Positions 43,216 through 53,350 of a stretch of DNA of 61,328 nucleotides are shown piece by piece (within the stretch, counting starts at the first letter, position 1; every line of letters starts with the position of its first letter). The notes beneath the pieces were generated by a model, which had not been told where the DNA came from, made no database searches, and saw only the letters and a list, made by a program, of their open reading frames with translations. This DNA is from Candidatus Binatia bacterium (GTDB lineage: Bacteria > Desulfobacterota > Binatia > UBA9968 > JAJDTQ01), in NCBI GenBank assembly GCA_022824205.1, contig JAJEAI010000046.1, positions 1-61,328 on the forward strand. The letters are read 5' to 3'. Position numbers and translations under genes: made by a program.

Positions 43216-46200
43216 TTACCAGCTCACCGATCCGTGGAACATGAGAGCGTGGCCTTCGCCGCGTCCCGAGGTGCCGGTCCTTCGTGACCCTTCGGCCCCG
43301 AGCCTCGCTCCGGATCGCAGCGTCCACCGCGATCCGATCCGGAACGTCTTCTCGTCGTCCCCATGGATGTCCATGCCGATGTACGGGGTCACGATCCCTC
43401 GCCCCGACCCGAGCCCGTGTCCGTATCCGAGTTCGCTTCTCAACGACGCGTGGCGCAGGTCCTCGTTATCGATGTTGTCCCACGAGCGTGACCAGATCCG
43501 GTCGGATCCGTTTCCCCCGAGTCCCCACGCAGGTGTCATGGTGAAGGCGATGCCTCTTCCCGCGGCGCCGGGGTCCAGGCGCAGTGATCCGGATGCACCC
43601 CAATGTTCCGCCCCGGACGCATGGTGGGCGATGAGTGTCCGAACGGTCCCTTCCAGGCTCACTCCGGGCGAGGACCATTCGGCTCGTGCCGCGACTTCGA
43701 ACCCCGCGCCTCGCTCGGCGTCGCCTCCATCGTGCCGGAGCGCGACCTCCAGGCCGGGCGAGAACCAGGCGTCCTCGTCCAGACTGAATGCCCGTGATGC
43801 TTCGAGGGCAACCCGCAGGCGGGTCACTTCACCGCGCGCCGACGCGAGCCCGGGCGCCTTCTCCGAGCTGGTCCGTGCCCACAGCACCTCGGAACGGACA
43901 CCGAGGTCGAACGGCCATCCGTGGGTCGCTCCGTCGACGGCGGCACGCCCTCCCAACGCACCCATCACGAGATCCAGGTCCGCGGTGTGCGTGGACTGTC
44001 CGTCGTCTTGGTGCACGTCGATCTCGCCGCTTGCCCCACCTGCGACTCCCCACACGCCGATGTCCTCGCTCAAGGAAAAATGCGCGTACGGATAGACTCC
44101 CGTGAGCGAACCCTCCACCTTGCCTCCCGATGCATCGAACGAGTAGGGGCCCTTTCCCCGGGTCAAGGCAACGGCGACGCCGGCGAGCCAGCGTTCGCCG
44201 GACACGTCCGCGCCGGCGAGTGCATGCTTGAGGTCCGCGTTCAGGCGCAGACGGTCTTCGCGTCCCTTGAATTCGTCTATGCCGATCTGTCCCCAAGCCG
44301 TCCAGGTTGCACTCTCGTCCTGTGTACCCGAACGGGCGAGGAACGATCCCTGCCGCGGCAGCTCCCCGGTGGATACCCACCCGGGCTCTTCCCGCGGGGG
44401 CGCTTCCCTCGGCACGGGGCGCGGCATCAGGGAAAAGGTTCCGGCGGAGACATGCACGCGCCCGCCTCCCTCCGCTCTCTTCGCCACCGCCTCCGCAACC
44501 ACGCTCGCCGCGCTTCTCCCGAACCGGGAGACCCACGCCTTTTGGAGCGGATCGGAATTCGTGATGCGTCCGGTCGCGGTGCTGTCCGCGACGATCGCTC
44601 CGACCGGGTTGCTGAGCACAACGTAGAACCGCTCCGTCCCTTCGTCCACCGCGTCGTCACGGAGAGTCACGCTCACGGTCCGCGCGGTCTCTCCCGGCTG
44701 GAATTTCAACCGTCCGCCCGCCCGGGTATAGTCCGACCCCGCCCGCGCTTCTCCGTCGATGGTTGTCCAGTCCACCGTGACGGCGTTGTCGCTGCTTTCC
44801 GTGAGCGTCACCATGAACTCGATGGTCGTGTCCGTGCCCTCATGTCCCGCGCCGTCCGCTATCCGAAGACCCCGGGGGCCGTCGACGGTCTTCCTGATGG
44901 CGTGGCTGAGCGCCTTTCCGCTGGTGCTGCATGCAACGAGGCCCGAGCAGCTTACCCGGCTTCCTTCGATGGCGAACTCCACCGGCGCCGTTCCCTTGGG
45001 CTGGATCGTCACGTCCCACACCGTGCTCCGGGTCTCTCCCTGCACGCGCCGCGCTTCTGTCACCGATCCGCCCGTGGCCTTTGCCATGCCCCTTGCGAAG
45101 TCCCGGTAGCTGTTGCGAAGCGGTGCCGAAAACTTGACCCGTACCCTGAACGGCACTTTGCGGCCGCCATGGTTCGCCGGAGCTTTCAGAATCTGTCCGG
45201 TGAGCAGGTCGGTGCCGCTGTCCGGCGTTGCCCGGACGCGTGAAGTGGACGGCCCCGCTCGTCCGGCGGCGTTCACTGCCCTTACCTCGAACCCGTACTC
45301 GCGTTCGTTCTCGAGTCCTGTCACCTCGTATACGGTCCCGGTGGACCCGGTGGACCGCCAGCTTCCCGCCCCGTCGATGCGGTACTCGTACCGGGTGAGC
45401 CGCGAGCCGCCGTCCTTCAGCGGCGCGACCCACGTCAACCGGGCCTTGGCGTCGTAGCCTATGGCGGACAACAATCGAGGAGCGGTCGGCGTTGCCGTTC
45501 CGGTTGCTTCCATCGGGGTCGCTCCTTGCGGCTCGGAAGCTTCACTTGCTCCCTGCGCGTTGACCGCGCGGACCCAGAACACGTGGAACGCTCCATTCTC
45601 GAGTCCTCGTGCCACAGTGCGCGTCTCCCGTCCTGCACTTGTCCATCCGGTTGTCGAACTCGAACTCTGTCGGCGGATCTCGTACCTGCTGATGGCACTC
45701 GATCCGGTATGTTCGGGCGCTTTCCAGGTCAGGGTCGCCGCACCGTTCCCGGCCACCGCCGCCAGGTTCGTCGGACGTCCCGGCCGTACCGCGGTGTTCG
45801 CGTCGTTGTCCATCACGCGGACCGTGGCCGCCGCCACGGTCCCTATCCGGTATCCCCGATTGTTGTCGAGCGACACGGAGACGGGGCTGGACAGGAGCTT
45901 CACCTTCACCATGCTCTCGCCTTCGCTCACGCGGTCGTCCCTCGTCGGGAGGTGGATCACGTGGGAAGTCGCGCCTCGGGGCAGTGTGAAACGGCGTTGC
46001 CCAGTCTGCGTGAGCATGCTCCCCGTCTCCGACACGGAAACGCGTACCTCGGTGGATGCCGGCAGTGCCACGTTCGATCGGATCCGGAATCCGGCTCCCC
46101 GGTCCTCGATCACCTCCGTCGAGACGGGCTCGATGGTAAGGATCGGTGTTCGAGTGTTGTCGTCGTCGACGATCGTTACCGTGAGCACCGTGTTCTGCAA

Positions 46201-47334
46201 ATCCGCGCGGTCCCGGCCGTTGCGGAGCAGTGTCACGGTGAACTGCTCGTCCAACTCGACCGTGTCATCATCGACGAGTTGCACTTCGGTCGGGTGGTCG
46301 AACCGGGAGCACTCGCAATTCTCGCTGTACCGCCATGCCACTTCCGAAACCGTCAGCGACTTTCTCGTGTAGTCGTGTCCCTCCGTTGCGCTACCCGCTC
46401 TAGTCAATAGGACATGGGCGCTATCCTCGTAGTCTCTTGGCTTGCGGTCGTATCGATGCCTGCTCTGCCCATGGGTGTGGAACGTCAGTTTTCCGGCGCT
46501 TTCCATCACCCTGATCTCCCGGTCGATCCAGAGGTCGTACCAGGCGTCGATGATGTCGATCCGGGTGGTCTTTCTGCTCCCGCGCTGAACTCCCTGCGGC
46601 AGCCCGGTGAACGACAGAATCAGCCATTCTCCCGGTTCCTCAGGATCGTCGAGGCGTGCACGCACATTGAAAGTCTGCACGCGTTCCTGCGCGCCGAACG
46701 TCAACGAGGTCGGAACGACCACTTCGCCCGCCGTCGATCCGCCGCGGTACTCGACGTTTATCGGCAGCGTGATCTCGCGTCCCGGTACCCGGTCGAGGTG
46801 GACCTCCACGACCGCGTCCTGGCCTCCCTCGCTCGCGCGGTAGAGTGCCTCGCCGAAGGACACCTTGACAGTCCCGTAGTGCGCTTCGGGCGGGACTTCC
46901 AGTTTGGCCGAGAGAGTGTCACCGATCCGGTCCCGCCAGGGGAGCCCGGACACGCTCCAGTTCAGCCGGCTGCGCGGTGCGGCGACACGGTACTCGGTCG
47001 TCCCCAAGGTCAGCACCGTCCCTCTGGGAACCTGGCTCGTCGTGTGAAACCGCAAAAGCGTTCGGGACGGATCCCGGTAGCGGCGTTGAACGATGCGCTC
47101 GATCGTGATCGTCTCGTCGCCAACGGTGAACTGGTTCGGGGCGAGCGCGCCATACCTCCCTCCCGTCGAGTTGTACCCGCGCTCTGCGGTTATCGAACCG
47201 AGGGGCGTGTCCTGTCCGCCGATGGTCAGCGTCCCGGACCATACTTCCACGAGATCGGCTCCGTGTGCCGGGGCCACCGTAGCGAGCGCCCAAGCCATCG
47301 GGATCGACAGGATCAGGTTCCATCCGCGGTTCAT
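43216..47334 (-). CDS. large exported Calx-beta/Fn3 protein with C-terminal outer-membrane barrel
   Basis: The 1372-residue product starts at 47334, after GGAGGAATTT. Residues 1-26 are a Sec signal ending APAHGA. Calx-beta-like segments follow (about 180-290 and 330-510), with DDD loops that suggest calcium binding. Two fibronectin type III domains lie at about 520-710. A further Calx-beta domain (about 820-920) has DWTTIDGEARAGSDYT. The last 350-400 residues are rich in alternating strands and end in HGSVSW, an aromatic terminus expected for a barrel inserted by the BAM complex. It is likely a surface or adhesin-like protein of the autotransporter sort. Confidence 0.75.
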   Translation of the reverse strand: MNRGWNLILSIPMAWALATVAPAHGADLVEVWSGTLTIGGQDTPLGSITAERGYNSTGGRYGALAPNQFTVGDETITIERIVQRRYRDPSRTLLRFHTTSQVPRGTVLTLGTTEYRVAAPRSRLNWSVSGLPWRDRIGDTLSAKLEVPPEAHYGTVKVSFGEALYRASEGGQDAVVEVHLDRVPGREITLPINVEYRGGSTAGEVVVPTSLTFGAQERVQTFNVRARLDDPEEPGEWLILSFTGLPQGVQRGSRKTTRIDIIDAWYDLWIDREIRVMESAGKLTFHTHGQSRHRYDRKPRDYEDSAHVLLTRAGSATEGHDYTRKSLTVSEVAWRYSENCECSRFDHPTEVQLVDDDTVELDEQFTVTLLRNGRDRADLQNTVLTVTIVDDDNTRTPILTIEPVSTEVIEDRGAGFRIRSNVALPASTEVRVSVSETGSMLTQTGQRRFTLPRGATSHVIHLPTRDDRVSEGESMVKVKLLSSPVSVSLDNNRGYRIGTVAAATVRVMDNDANTAVRPGRPTNLAAVAGNGAATLTWKAPEHTGSSAISRYEIRRQSSSSTTGWTSAGRETRTVARGLENGAFHVFWVRAVNAQGASEASEPQGATPMEATGTATPTAPRLLSAIGYDAKARLTWVAPLKDGGSRLTRYEYRIDGAGSWRSTGSTGTVYEVTGLENEREYGFEVRAVNAAGRAGPSTSRVRATPDSGTDLLTGQILKAPANHGGRKVPFRVRVKFSAPLRNSYRDFARGMAKATGGSVTEARRVQGETRSTVWDVTIQPKGTAPVEFAIEGSRVSCSGLVACSTSGKALSHAIRKTVDGPRGLRIADGAGHEGTDTTIEFMVTLTESSDNAVTVDWTTIDGEARAGSDYTRAGGRLKFQPGETARTVSVTLRDDAVDEGTERFYVVLSNPVGAIVADSTATGRITNSDPLQKAWVSRFGRSAASVVAEAVAKRAEGGGRVHVSAGTFSLMPRPVPREAPPREEPGWVSTGELPRQGSFLARSGTQDESATWTAWGQIGIDEFKGREDRLRLNADLKHALAGADVSGERWLAGVAVALTRGKGPYSFDASGGKVEGSLTGVYPYAHFSLSEDIGVWGVAGGASGEIDVHQDDGQSTHTADLDLVMGALGGRAAVDGATHGWPFDLGVRSEVLWARTSSEKAPGLASARGEVTRLRVALEASRAFSLDEDAWFSPGLEVALRHDGGDAERGAGFEVAARAEWSSPGVSLEGTVRTLIAHHASGAEHWGASGSLRLDPGAAGRGIAFTMTPAWGLGGNGSDRIWSRSWDNIDNEDLRHASLRSELGYGHGLGSGRGIVTPYIGMDIHGDDEKTFRIGSRWTLRSGARLGAEGSRRTGTSGRGEGHALMFHGSVSW

Positions 47335-47463
47335 CGCAAATTCCTCCGGGCAAAAGGATTGCTGAACTAAAACGACTAATCCACATTGATCAGTCCGCAG
47401 ATGTGATGTCAAGGGGCGAATCCCCTCTTGGACAAGGCGTGGTTGGGATGTGCTCGTGTTGAA

Positions 47464-49875
47464 CTAGGCGGACGGCGACCGTCCCGGATTCAGGCGGATC
47501 TCCGTATCGCCCGCGGCAAGTTCGTGCCGGGTATCCTGCACGACCACTGCCAGTGCCGCCGTCGAATCCCCGTCCAGTGAAACGCGGACGCGCTCGCGCG
47601 TGAGGTCGAGCCCGACCCGCCGTCCGCGGTAGACGATGGCCAGCCGCAGCGCGGGCAGCTCTTCGGGCAGGCAGGGGTCGAGGCTCAGGGTCTCGCCCAT
47701 GGTGCCGATGCCGGCGTAGCGGGTGAGCAGAACCTCGTCGAGGCCGCCCATGGCTCCCATGTGCACGCCCTCGGGCGTGGTGCCGCCCTGGATGTCCGCG
47801 ACGTCGCTTTGCAGCGCCTCGGTGAAATACCGCCACGAAGTGCCGGGGTCGGTGCGCGCGGATATCGCGGCGTGCACCACGCGGCTCAGGGTCGAGCCGT
47901 GGGACGTCCGGGCGGTGTAGTACTCCACGGTCTTGCGCACGGTCTCCGGGGCGAGCTTGTAGCCGAGCTGCTGGAAGATGGCCCGAAGCTCATCCTCGCG
48001 CAACAGGTAGAGGAGCATGAGCGCGTCGGCCTGCTTCGACGCCTTGTAGCGGTTGGGGGTCTCGCCCTCGGCCTCGAGGATGCGGTCCAGCCGCTCGATG
48101 TTGCCGTACTTCTCGCGGTACCCGTTCCAGTCGAACTCCTCCAGCGCCTCGTACCCTTCGAACTGGCTGATGACGCCGTCGCCGTGGAACGGCACGGTCA
48201 TCCGGCGGCTCATGTCGCGCCATTTCTGCTCTTCTTCCGGCGCGAGCCCGGTCTCCTCGACGAGTTCCGCCCGCCGGCTCTCGCCCAGCAGGTCCAGCAC
48301 CTCGAAGGCCCGCTCCAGCAGCCACACCACCATCACGTTGGTGTAGGCGTTGTTCCGCAGGCCGCCGCTGTCGGCGTCCGGGTACATGTCGTGGTACTCG
48401 TCGGGGCCCATGACCCCGTGGATTTCGTAGCGCCCGGTGGTCTCGTTCCGCTCCGCGAGGCTCGCCCAGAAGCGCGCGATCTCCAGGATCATCTCGGCGC
48501 CGTAACGGGAAAGGAACTCCCCGTCTCCGGTGGTTTTGTAGTAGCGCCACACGTTGTAGGCGATGGCGATGTTGACGTGCCGCTGCCGGTGGCTGTTGTC
48601 TTCGAGCCAGCGGCCGGAGTTGGGGTTCAGGTGCAGCTTCTGGGTCTCCTCGCTGCCGTCGCTGCCGCTCTGCCAGGGGTACATGGCGCCGTTGTAGCCT
48701 TCTTCGCGGGCGGCCCTTCGCGCCGCGTCCAGGCGGTGGTAGCGGTACAGGAGCAGCGACCGGGCGACCTCCGGGAGCCGCGCCAGGTAGAAGAACAGGA
48801 AGTACAGCTCGTCCCAGAAGATGTGGCCGCGGTAGGCCTCGCCGTGGAGTCCCCGGGCGGCCACCGCGGCGTCCAGGCCCACCGAGTTCGGGGATGCGGT
48901 TTGCAGCAGGTGGAAGGCGTGCAGGCGCAGGATCCGCTCTTCCTCGGGGCGCGAGGGCAGTTCCACGTCACAACGGCGCCACAGCGAATGCCACGCGCTC
49001 GCATGGGATTCCAGCAGCTCCACGAACCGGCCCGCTGCCGCTGCCGCCGACCGGGCGGCCAGGCCGCATTCCGAGATGGCCCGGTCCCGGGACGAGTACA
49101 GGGCCACCGTCTTCTCCAGCGTCACCACCTGCTTCTTCCTCACCATGACGGCGAACTCCTGCGTGATCGCTTCCGGTTCCTCGATGGCGCGGGAAGCGGC
49201 CTCCTCGTGCTCGTCCTGCCGGAAGAGCCGGGTGCGCGCCGCCAGCGCCACCCGGATGCGCGACTGGTTCGTCTGGACCACCAGGTACACGCCGTCTTCC
49301 CCCGAGGGGCCCTTCTCCAGGGTCTCCAGGTGCCTGGAATTGAGCTGGCGATAACGCGGGACCCCGGCGTTGATGACCGAGCCGTCCAGGGAAGATCGGA
49401 TGGTGACGTTTCCGGACCAGTCTTCCGCCAGGAGGGTCCAGCGCAGCACCGCCAGGTGGGGATGCCGCATGTGCACGAGCCGCCGGCTGCGGATGAAGCT
49501 GGTGCGTCCTTCGGGATCGCGGAACCGGAGCCTTCGTGTCAGCAGGCCGTTCTTGAGGTCCAGCTCCTGTTGGTAGGCCAGGACCTCGACCGCCGAGAGA
49601 TCCGACCACGGCCCGTCCTCCAGGCGGAACCGAAGGGTGAGCCAGTTGGGCAGGTTGACCAGGTCCTCGTTGACCACGGCGCGGCCGCCGACCGTGGTTT
49701 CCAGCCGGTTGTAGCATCCGGCGAGATAGGTCCCGGGGTAGTGCACGTCACCGGCCTTGCCCCCCTCCGCCGCGCCGCGGGTGGCGAAGTAGCCGTTGCC
49801 GAGGGTACACAGGGCCTCCCGCAGGCCCTGCTTGGCCGGGTCGAAGCCGTCGTAGCGGAAGATCCATTCGCTCAT
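47464..49875 (-). CDS. glycoside hydrolase family 65 protein (disaccharide phosphorylase-like)
   Basis: The 803-residue product fits GH65, which includes maltose, trehalose and kojibiose phosphorylases. Marks are EALCTLGNGYFATRG near the N-terminus, MYPWQSGSDGSEE and EIHGVMGPDEYHD, whose glutamate near residue 490 is the general acid, and SHGSTLSRVVHA, which lines the phosphate site. It should cleave an alpha-glucoside with phosphate to yield beta-glucose 1-phosphate. No beta-phosphoglucomutase or sugar transporter is adjacent. The start at 49875 begins at the conserved MSEWIFRYDG; an in-frame TTG ten codons upstream is an alternative. Confidence 0.88.
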   Translation of the reverse strand: MSEWIFRYDGFDPAKQGLREALCTLGNGYFATRGAAEGGKAGDVHYPGTYLAGCYNRLETTVGGRAVVNEDLVNLPNWLTLRFRLEDGPWSDLSAVEVLAYQQELDLKNGLLTRRLRFRDPEGRTSFIRSRRLVHMRHPHLAVLRWTLLAEDWSGNVTIRSSLDGSVINAGVPRYRQLNSRHLETLEKGPSGEDGVYLVVQTNQSRIRVALAARTRLFRQDEHEEAASRAIEEPEAITQEFAVMVRKKQVVTLEKTVALYSSRDRAISECGLAARSAAAAAGRFVELLESHASAWHSLWRRCDVELPSRPEEERILRLHAFHLLQTASPNSVGLDAAVAARGLHGEAYRGHIFWDELYFLFFYLARLPEVARSLLLYRYHRLDAARRAAREEGYNGAMYPWQSGSDGSEETQKLHLNPNSGRWLEDNSHRQRHVNIAIAYNVWRYYKTTGDGEFLSRYGAEMILEIARFWASLAERNETTGRYEIHGVMGPDEYHDMYPDADSGGLRNNAYTNVMVVWLLERAFEVLDLLGESRRAELVEETGLAPEEEQKWRDMSRRMTVPFHGDGVISQFEGYEALEEFDWNGYREKYGNIERLDRILEAEGETPNRYKASKQADALMLLYLLREDELRAIFQQLGYKLAPETVRKTVEYYTARTSHGSTLSRVVHAAISARTDPGTSWRYFTEALQSDVADIQGGTTPEGVHMGAMGGLDEVLLTRYAGIGTMGETLSLDPCLPEELPALRLAIVYRGRRVGLDLTRERVRVSLDGDSTAALAVVVQDTRHELAAGDTEIRLNPGRSPSA

Positions 49876-50009
49876 GATCGAAGGTCCCAGTCCTGAATCT
49901 AGCAACGCTCAAGCGGTGTGCCAACGGGACCGGACGGTCGTGAAATGTGTCGTCGAAGGTCGAGACGTAGGGCGGGTTTCCAACCGCCGCCCTCGCCGAT
50001 CCGGCTTCC

Positions 50010-51131
50010 TTACAGGACGCCGGCGCGAATGGTGTGGCGGGCGTTGATGCGTTGGCCCGTGGTGCGTTCGTTGCCCACGCTGTCGTGCAACCGGGTCTCC
50101 TCGTCCACCACCTCAAGCACCGCGACGTCGGCCTCCCGGCCCACTTCCAGGACGCCCAGCCGGTCTTCCCAGCCGATGGCTCGGGCGGCGTTGATGGTGC
50201 AGTCGGCGACGATCTCGTCGAGGTCCAGTCCCAACATCAGGAACTTGGTCAGGGTGGTGGGCAGGTCCACCACCGGGCCGGAGCCGCTCATTCTGTGGAG
50301 GTCGGTGCTGATGATGTCCGGACGCAGCCCCTGGTCCATGGCCCGGGCCACCAGGTCGAAGTCGAAGTGCCCGTTGGCGTGGGCGACGTCGAAGACCACC
50401 CCGCGTTTCTGCGCCTCCAGAACGGCAGGCCGAAGACGGCCGTCCGGGTCCACGATGGCCGGCTGTTTCGGCGTGTAGCAGTGCGTGACGATGTCGCCCG
50501 GACGCAGCGTCTCGACGATCTCCTCCATGGATATCCCGGTGTCGCCCACGTGCACCATTACCGGCGAATCGCTGGCGTCTCCGGCCCGCACCGCCATTCC
50601 CAGGGCCTCGCGGCCGTTTTCGCCCACCGACTTGACGTGCAGGCGGATCTTGATGCCCACGGCGACGTCGGGGTTCTCCCGCACCGTGCGCGCGGCGTTG
50701 TCGGGGTCGGCGAAGCCGATGTTCTCGAGCTCTCCGGGGGCGTTGAGGACGCCGTGCTGCGCCACCGCCACGAAAGCCAGCATGCGGGTGCGCGCCCGTT
50801 CGTACACCAAGTGCCGGAACCCCGTGAAATTCACCGGGCCGGCCGAGCCCGCGTCCGCGGTGGTGGTGACGCCGCTGGCGCCGCACACGGGGTCGAGGTC
50901 GGTGCCGTAGGGGTTGACGCCCCAGTAGCTGTGCACGTGGAAGTCGATGAGTCCCGGGGTGACGAAGCAGCCGCCGGCGTCGAGGACCTGCTTGGCGCCG
51001 TCCCGCGCGAGACCCTTCTCCATGGCGACGATGCGTCCGCCGGCAATGCCTACGTCCAGCTCCTGCCGCGGCCCTGCCGCCGGGTTGATCACGGTTCCGT
51101 TGACGAGAAGCAGGTCGAATGAATCGCTCAC
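50010..51131 (-). CDS. dihydroorotase-like amidohydrolase / deacetylase
   Basis: The 373-residue product belongs to the amidohydrolase branch named after EF_0837/AHA_3915 deacetylases. Metal ligands are in TPGLIDFHVHSYWG; the lysine in VGIKIRLH is the likely carboxylated ligand, and VMVHVGDTG and THCYTPK hold later histidines. DVAHANGHF and STDLHRMS close the site. A GTG start at 51131 follows AAGGAG six bases ahead and is favoured over longer upstream starts. Substrates of relatives include acetyl-hydroxy acids and N-acetyl compounds; the true one is unknown. It lies downstream of two PF04909 amidohydrolases on the same strand. Confidence 0.83.
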   Translation of the reverse strand: MSDSFDLLLVNGTVINPAAGPRQELDVGIAGGRIVAMEKGLARDGAKQVLDAGGCFVTPGLIDFHVHSYWGVNPYGTDLDPVCGASGVTTTADAGSAGPVNFTGFRHLVYERARTRMLAFVAVAQHGVLNAPGELENIGFADPDNAARTVRENPDVAVGIKIRLHVKSVGENGREALGMAVRAGDASDSPVMVHVGDTGISMEEIVETLRPGDIVTHCYTPKQPAIVDPDGRLRPAVLEAQKRGVVFDVAHANGHFDFDLVARAMDQGLRPDIISTDLHRMSGSGPVVDLPTTLTKFLMLGLDLDEIVADCTINAARAIGWEDRLGVLEVGREADVAVLEVVDEETRLHDSVGNERTTGQRINARHTIRAGVL

Positions 51132-51147
51132 GCGGGTCTCCTTTTGA

Positions 51148-51185
51148 ATGGCGTCCTTCGACGTCGCTCCGCTACGCTCAGGACG
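51148..51185 (+). repeat. 38-bp dispersed repeat, copy 1
   Basis: A 38-base sequence with GCTACGCTCAGGACG at its right end recurs at 59534-59571 in the same direction, with three mismatches. It lies in the gap between two amidohydrolase genes. It has the small inner hairpin potential of a REP-like unit. Confidence 0.8.
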
Positions 51186-51194
51186 CAATCTTAC

Positions 51195-52226
51195 CTACTC
51201 CTCCGCCAGCCCGTAGAACCGCGTGGGGTTCTCGTGCAGGATCTTGTCGATGATGTGGGCGGGCACCTCGCCCTTCTCGCGCAGGCCCCTGAGCGCCAGC
51301 AGCTCGCTGGCGTTGTCCGCGTGGCCGTAGTCCGACCCGATCATGATCATGTCCTCGTCCGCGTGCTGCAGCACGTAGGGCAGGTCGTCGTCGGTTTGGC
51401 AGGCGACGTAGAGGCGATTGGTCCGGAGCAGGTCCTCGTCGGGCTCGACGCCCGCCTTGCGTTGCCGCAGCGTGATGTCCCGGACCACGTGGGGCACCCA
51501 CTGGGCCGCCACCTCGATGGCGCCGATGCGCAGGCCGGGGAACCGCTCCGGAATGCCGCGCATGACCATGGCGTGGACCGCGCCGATGACCGTGAGCTTG
51601 GCGGTGCGGAACGGGTCGTTGCCGAACGCTTCCGAAACCGCGGCGTTGCCGATGCCCGAGTGGATGCCGATGGGCACGTCCAGGCGGGCGGCTTCCTCGT
51701 AAAGCGGGAAGAAGTAGGGGTGGTGGAGAGGGTGGTGGGTCTCCAGGCCCCGCACGAAAACCGCACAGGCGCCGTGCTCCGTGGCCCAGCGCAGCTCGTC
51801 CAGGGCCTCCTCCATGCTCAAGAGCGGTAGCTGTACGGCCCAGCGGAGCCGCCCCTTGCCCGCCGCCCAGATATCCGCCAACCAGCGGTTGTAGGAACGG
51901 CAGAGCGCGAGCTCCACGTCCGAGCGGTCCGTGACCGGCCGCAGGAACAGGGTCGGGTAGAGGACCTGCACGTCCGTGCCGATCTCGTCCATGTGCTTGA
52001 GGCGCGCGTCGATGTCGGCCATGTCCCGGGACTCCTTGGGGGTGTCCAGGCCGATGTTGTCGCGCCCGCCGATGAGCTTGCCGTTGATCACCCAGAAGTT
52101 GCGCGTACCGCCCTCGGGCATGTCCAGCGTAACGGGCACCGGACGGAAGCGCTTGTCCCGGCCCTCCAGGTAGTCCCAGGTGTGCTCCGTCTCGATAACG
52201 TGGGCGTCGGCGTCGATGGCCAGCAT
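51195..52226 (-). CDS. PF04909-type amidohydrolase (paralogue 1)
   Basis: The 343-residue product is a TIM-barrel amidohydrolase of the ACMSD/LigW-like group. It opens with DADAHVIE, in which only one histidine (H9) of the usual HxH is present and an aspartate takes the other place. A later histidine lies in GIHSG and the metal aspartate in MIGSDYGHADN. Members cleave C-C or C-N bonds, often as decarboxylases. The C-terminal ILHENPTRFYGL is the usual family ending. It is followed by a dihydroorotase-like enzyme and preceded by paralogue 2. Confidence 0.85.
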   Translation of the reverse strand: MLAIDADAHVIETEHTWDYLEGRDKRFRPVPVTLDMPEGGTRNFWVINGKLIGGRDNIGLDTPKESRDMADIDARLKHMDEIGTDVQVLYPTLFLRPVTDRSDVELALCRSYNRWLADIWAAGKGRLRWAVQLPLLSMEEALDELRWATEHGACAVFVRGLETHHPLHHPYFFPLYEEAARLDVPIGIHSGIGNAAVSEAFGNDPFRTAKLTVIGAVHAMVMRGIPERFPGLRIGAIEVAAQWVPHVVRDITLRQRKAGVEPDEDLLRTNRLYVACQTDDDLPYVLQHADEDMIMIGSDYGHADNASELLALRGLREKGEVPAHIIDKILHENPTRFYGLAEE

Positions 52227-52277
52227 GTTCTCCTCCGGTGCGGTTCCGCCCCTGGTGCCGGGGCGCCCGTGAACGCG

Positions 52278-53318
52278 TCAGGACCCGGACTCCTCCAGTC
52301 CGTAGAAGCGGGCGGGGTTGTGGGCGAGGATCTTGTCGATCACCTCGGCGGCGATTTTCCCCTTGTCGCGGATGCCGCGGAGCGCCAGCAACTCGCTGGC
52401 GTTGTCCGCGTGGCCGTAGTCCGAGCCCACCATGAGGTTGTCTTCCGCGCCGTAGCCGAGCACGTAGGGCAGGTCGTCGTCGGTCTGGCAGGCCACGAAC
52501 AGCCGCTGGGTCCTGAGCAGGTCGTCAGCCAGGTGCCGGCCCGCCTTCTTGAAGCGCAGGCGCAGGTCGTGGAGCACGTAGGGCAGCCACTGGGCGGTGA
52601 CCTCGATGGCGCCGATGCGCAGTTGCGGAAACCGCTCCGGAATCCCGTGCAGCACCAGCGCGTGGAACGCCCCCACCACCGTCAGCTTGGAGGTGGTAAA
52701 GGTGTTGTCCGTGCCGAAAGTGTCCAGCACCGCGAAGCTGCCCTGGCCGGCGTGGATGCCGATGGCCAGGTCCAGCCGCTGGGCCTCCTCGTAGATCGGG
52801 AAGAAATAGGGGTTGTGAAGCGGCTGATGGGTCTCCACGCCGCGCAGCGACACCGCGCAGGCGCCGTGCTCCCTGGCCCAGCGCAGCTCTTCCAGCGACG
52901 CCTCCATGCTCAGCACCGGGAGTTGCACCGCCCAGCGCAGCCGCTCCGGCGCCTTTCTCCAGATGTCGGCGAGCCAGCGGTTGTAAGCACGGCACAGGGC
53001 CAGCTCCACGTCCGGCCGCTCGGTGAAGGGCCGCAGGAGCACCGTAGGGTAGAGCACCTGGACGCCGGTGCCGATTTCGTCCATGTGGCGGAGCCGCCGG
53101 TCGATGTCGGTCATCTCCCGCGCTTCCGGCGGGATGTCCGCGCCGACGTTGTCGCGGCCGCCGATGAGCCGCCCGTCGATGATCCAGAAGTTCCCGCGGT
53201 TGCCCGAGGGCATGTCCGCGGACACCGGAACGGGCCGGAAACGCCGGTCTGTGCCCTCCAGGTAGTCCCACGTGGTTTCGTTCTCGATCACGTGCGCGTC
53301 CGCGTCGATGGTCAGCAT
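52278..53318 (-). CDS. PF04909-type amidohydrolase (paralogue 2)
   Basis: The 346-residue product begins MLTIDADAHVIENETTWDYL and is nearly superimposable on paralogue 1. H-x-H is again reduced to D-x-H. The middle histidine is in GIHAGQG and the late aspartate in MVGSDYGHADN. The ATG at 53318 has GGAG seven bases upstream; a start seven codons earlier (53339) is an alternative. The two genes lie 51 bases apart and probably share a transcript. High likeness with different loops around GIH suggests related but distinct substrates. Confidence 0.85.
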   Translation of the reverse strand: MLTIDADAHVIENETTWDYLEGTDRRFRPVPVSADMPSGNRGNFWIIDGRLIGGRDNVGADIPPEAREMTDIDRRLRHMDEIGTGVQVLYPTVLLRPFTERPDVELALCRAYNRWLADIWRKAPERLRWAVQLPVLSMEASLEELRWAREHGACAVSLRGVETHQPLHNPYFFPIYEEAQRLDLAIGIHAGQGSFAVLDTFGTDNTFTTSKLTVVGAFHALVLHGIPERFPQLRIGAIEVTAQWLPYVLHDLRLRFKKAGRHLADDLLRTQRLFVACQTDDDLPYVLGYGAEDNLMVGSDYGHADNASELLALRGIRDKGKIAAEVIDKILAHNPARFYGLEESGS

Positions 53319-53350
53319 ACGGCTCTCCAGTTCCGTCATCCCCGTTCCCT

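Noticed and set aside
43216..43327. Upstream extension of the TMTC-like protein into the barrel gene
   Set aside because: The extra residues are Arg/Pro-rich, have no family likeness and overlap the barrel-coding end; ATG 43138 gives a normal N-terminus.
47407..47412. TTGACA on the minus strand as promoter of the barrel protein
   Set aside because: No acceptable -10 box at 16-18 bases; kept out of the feature list.
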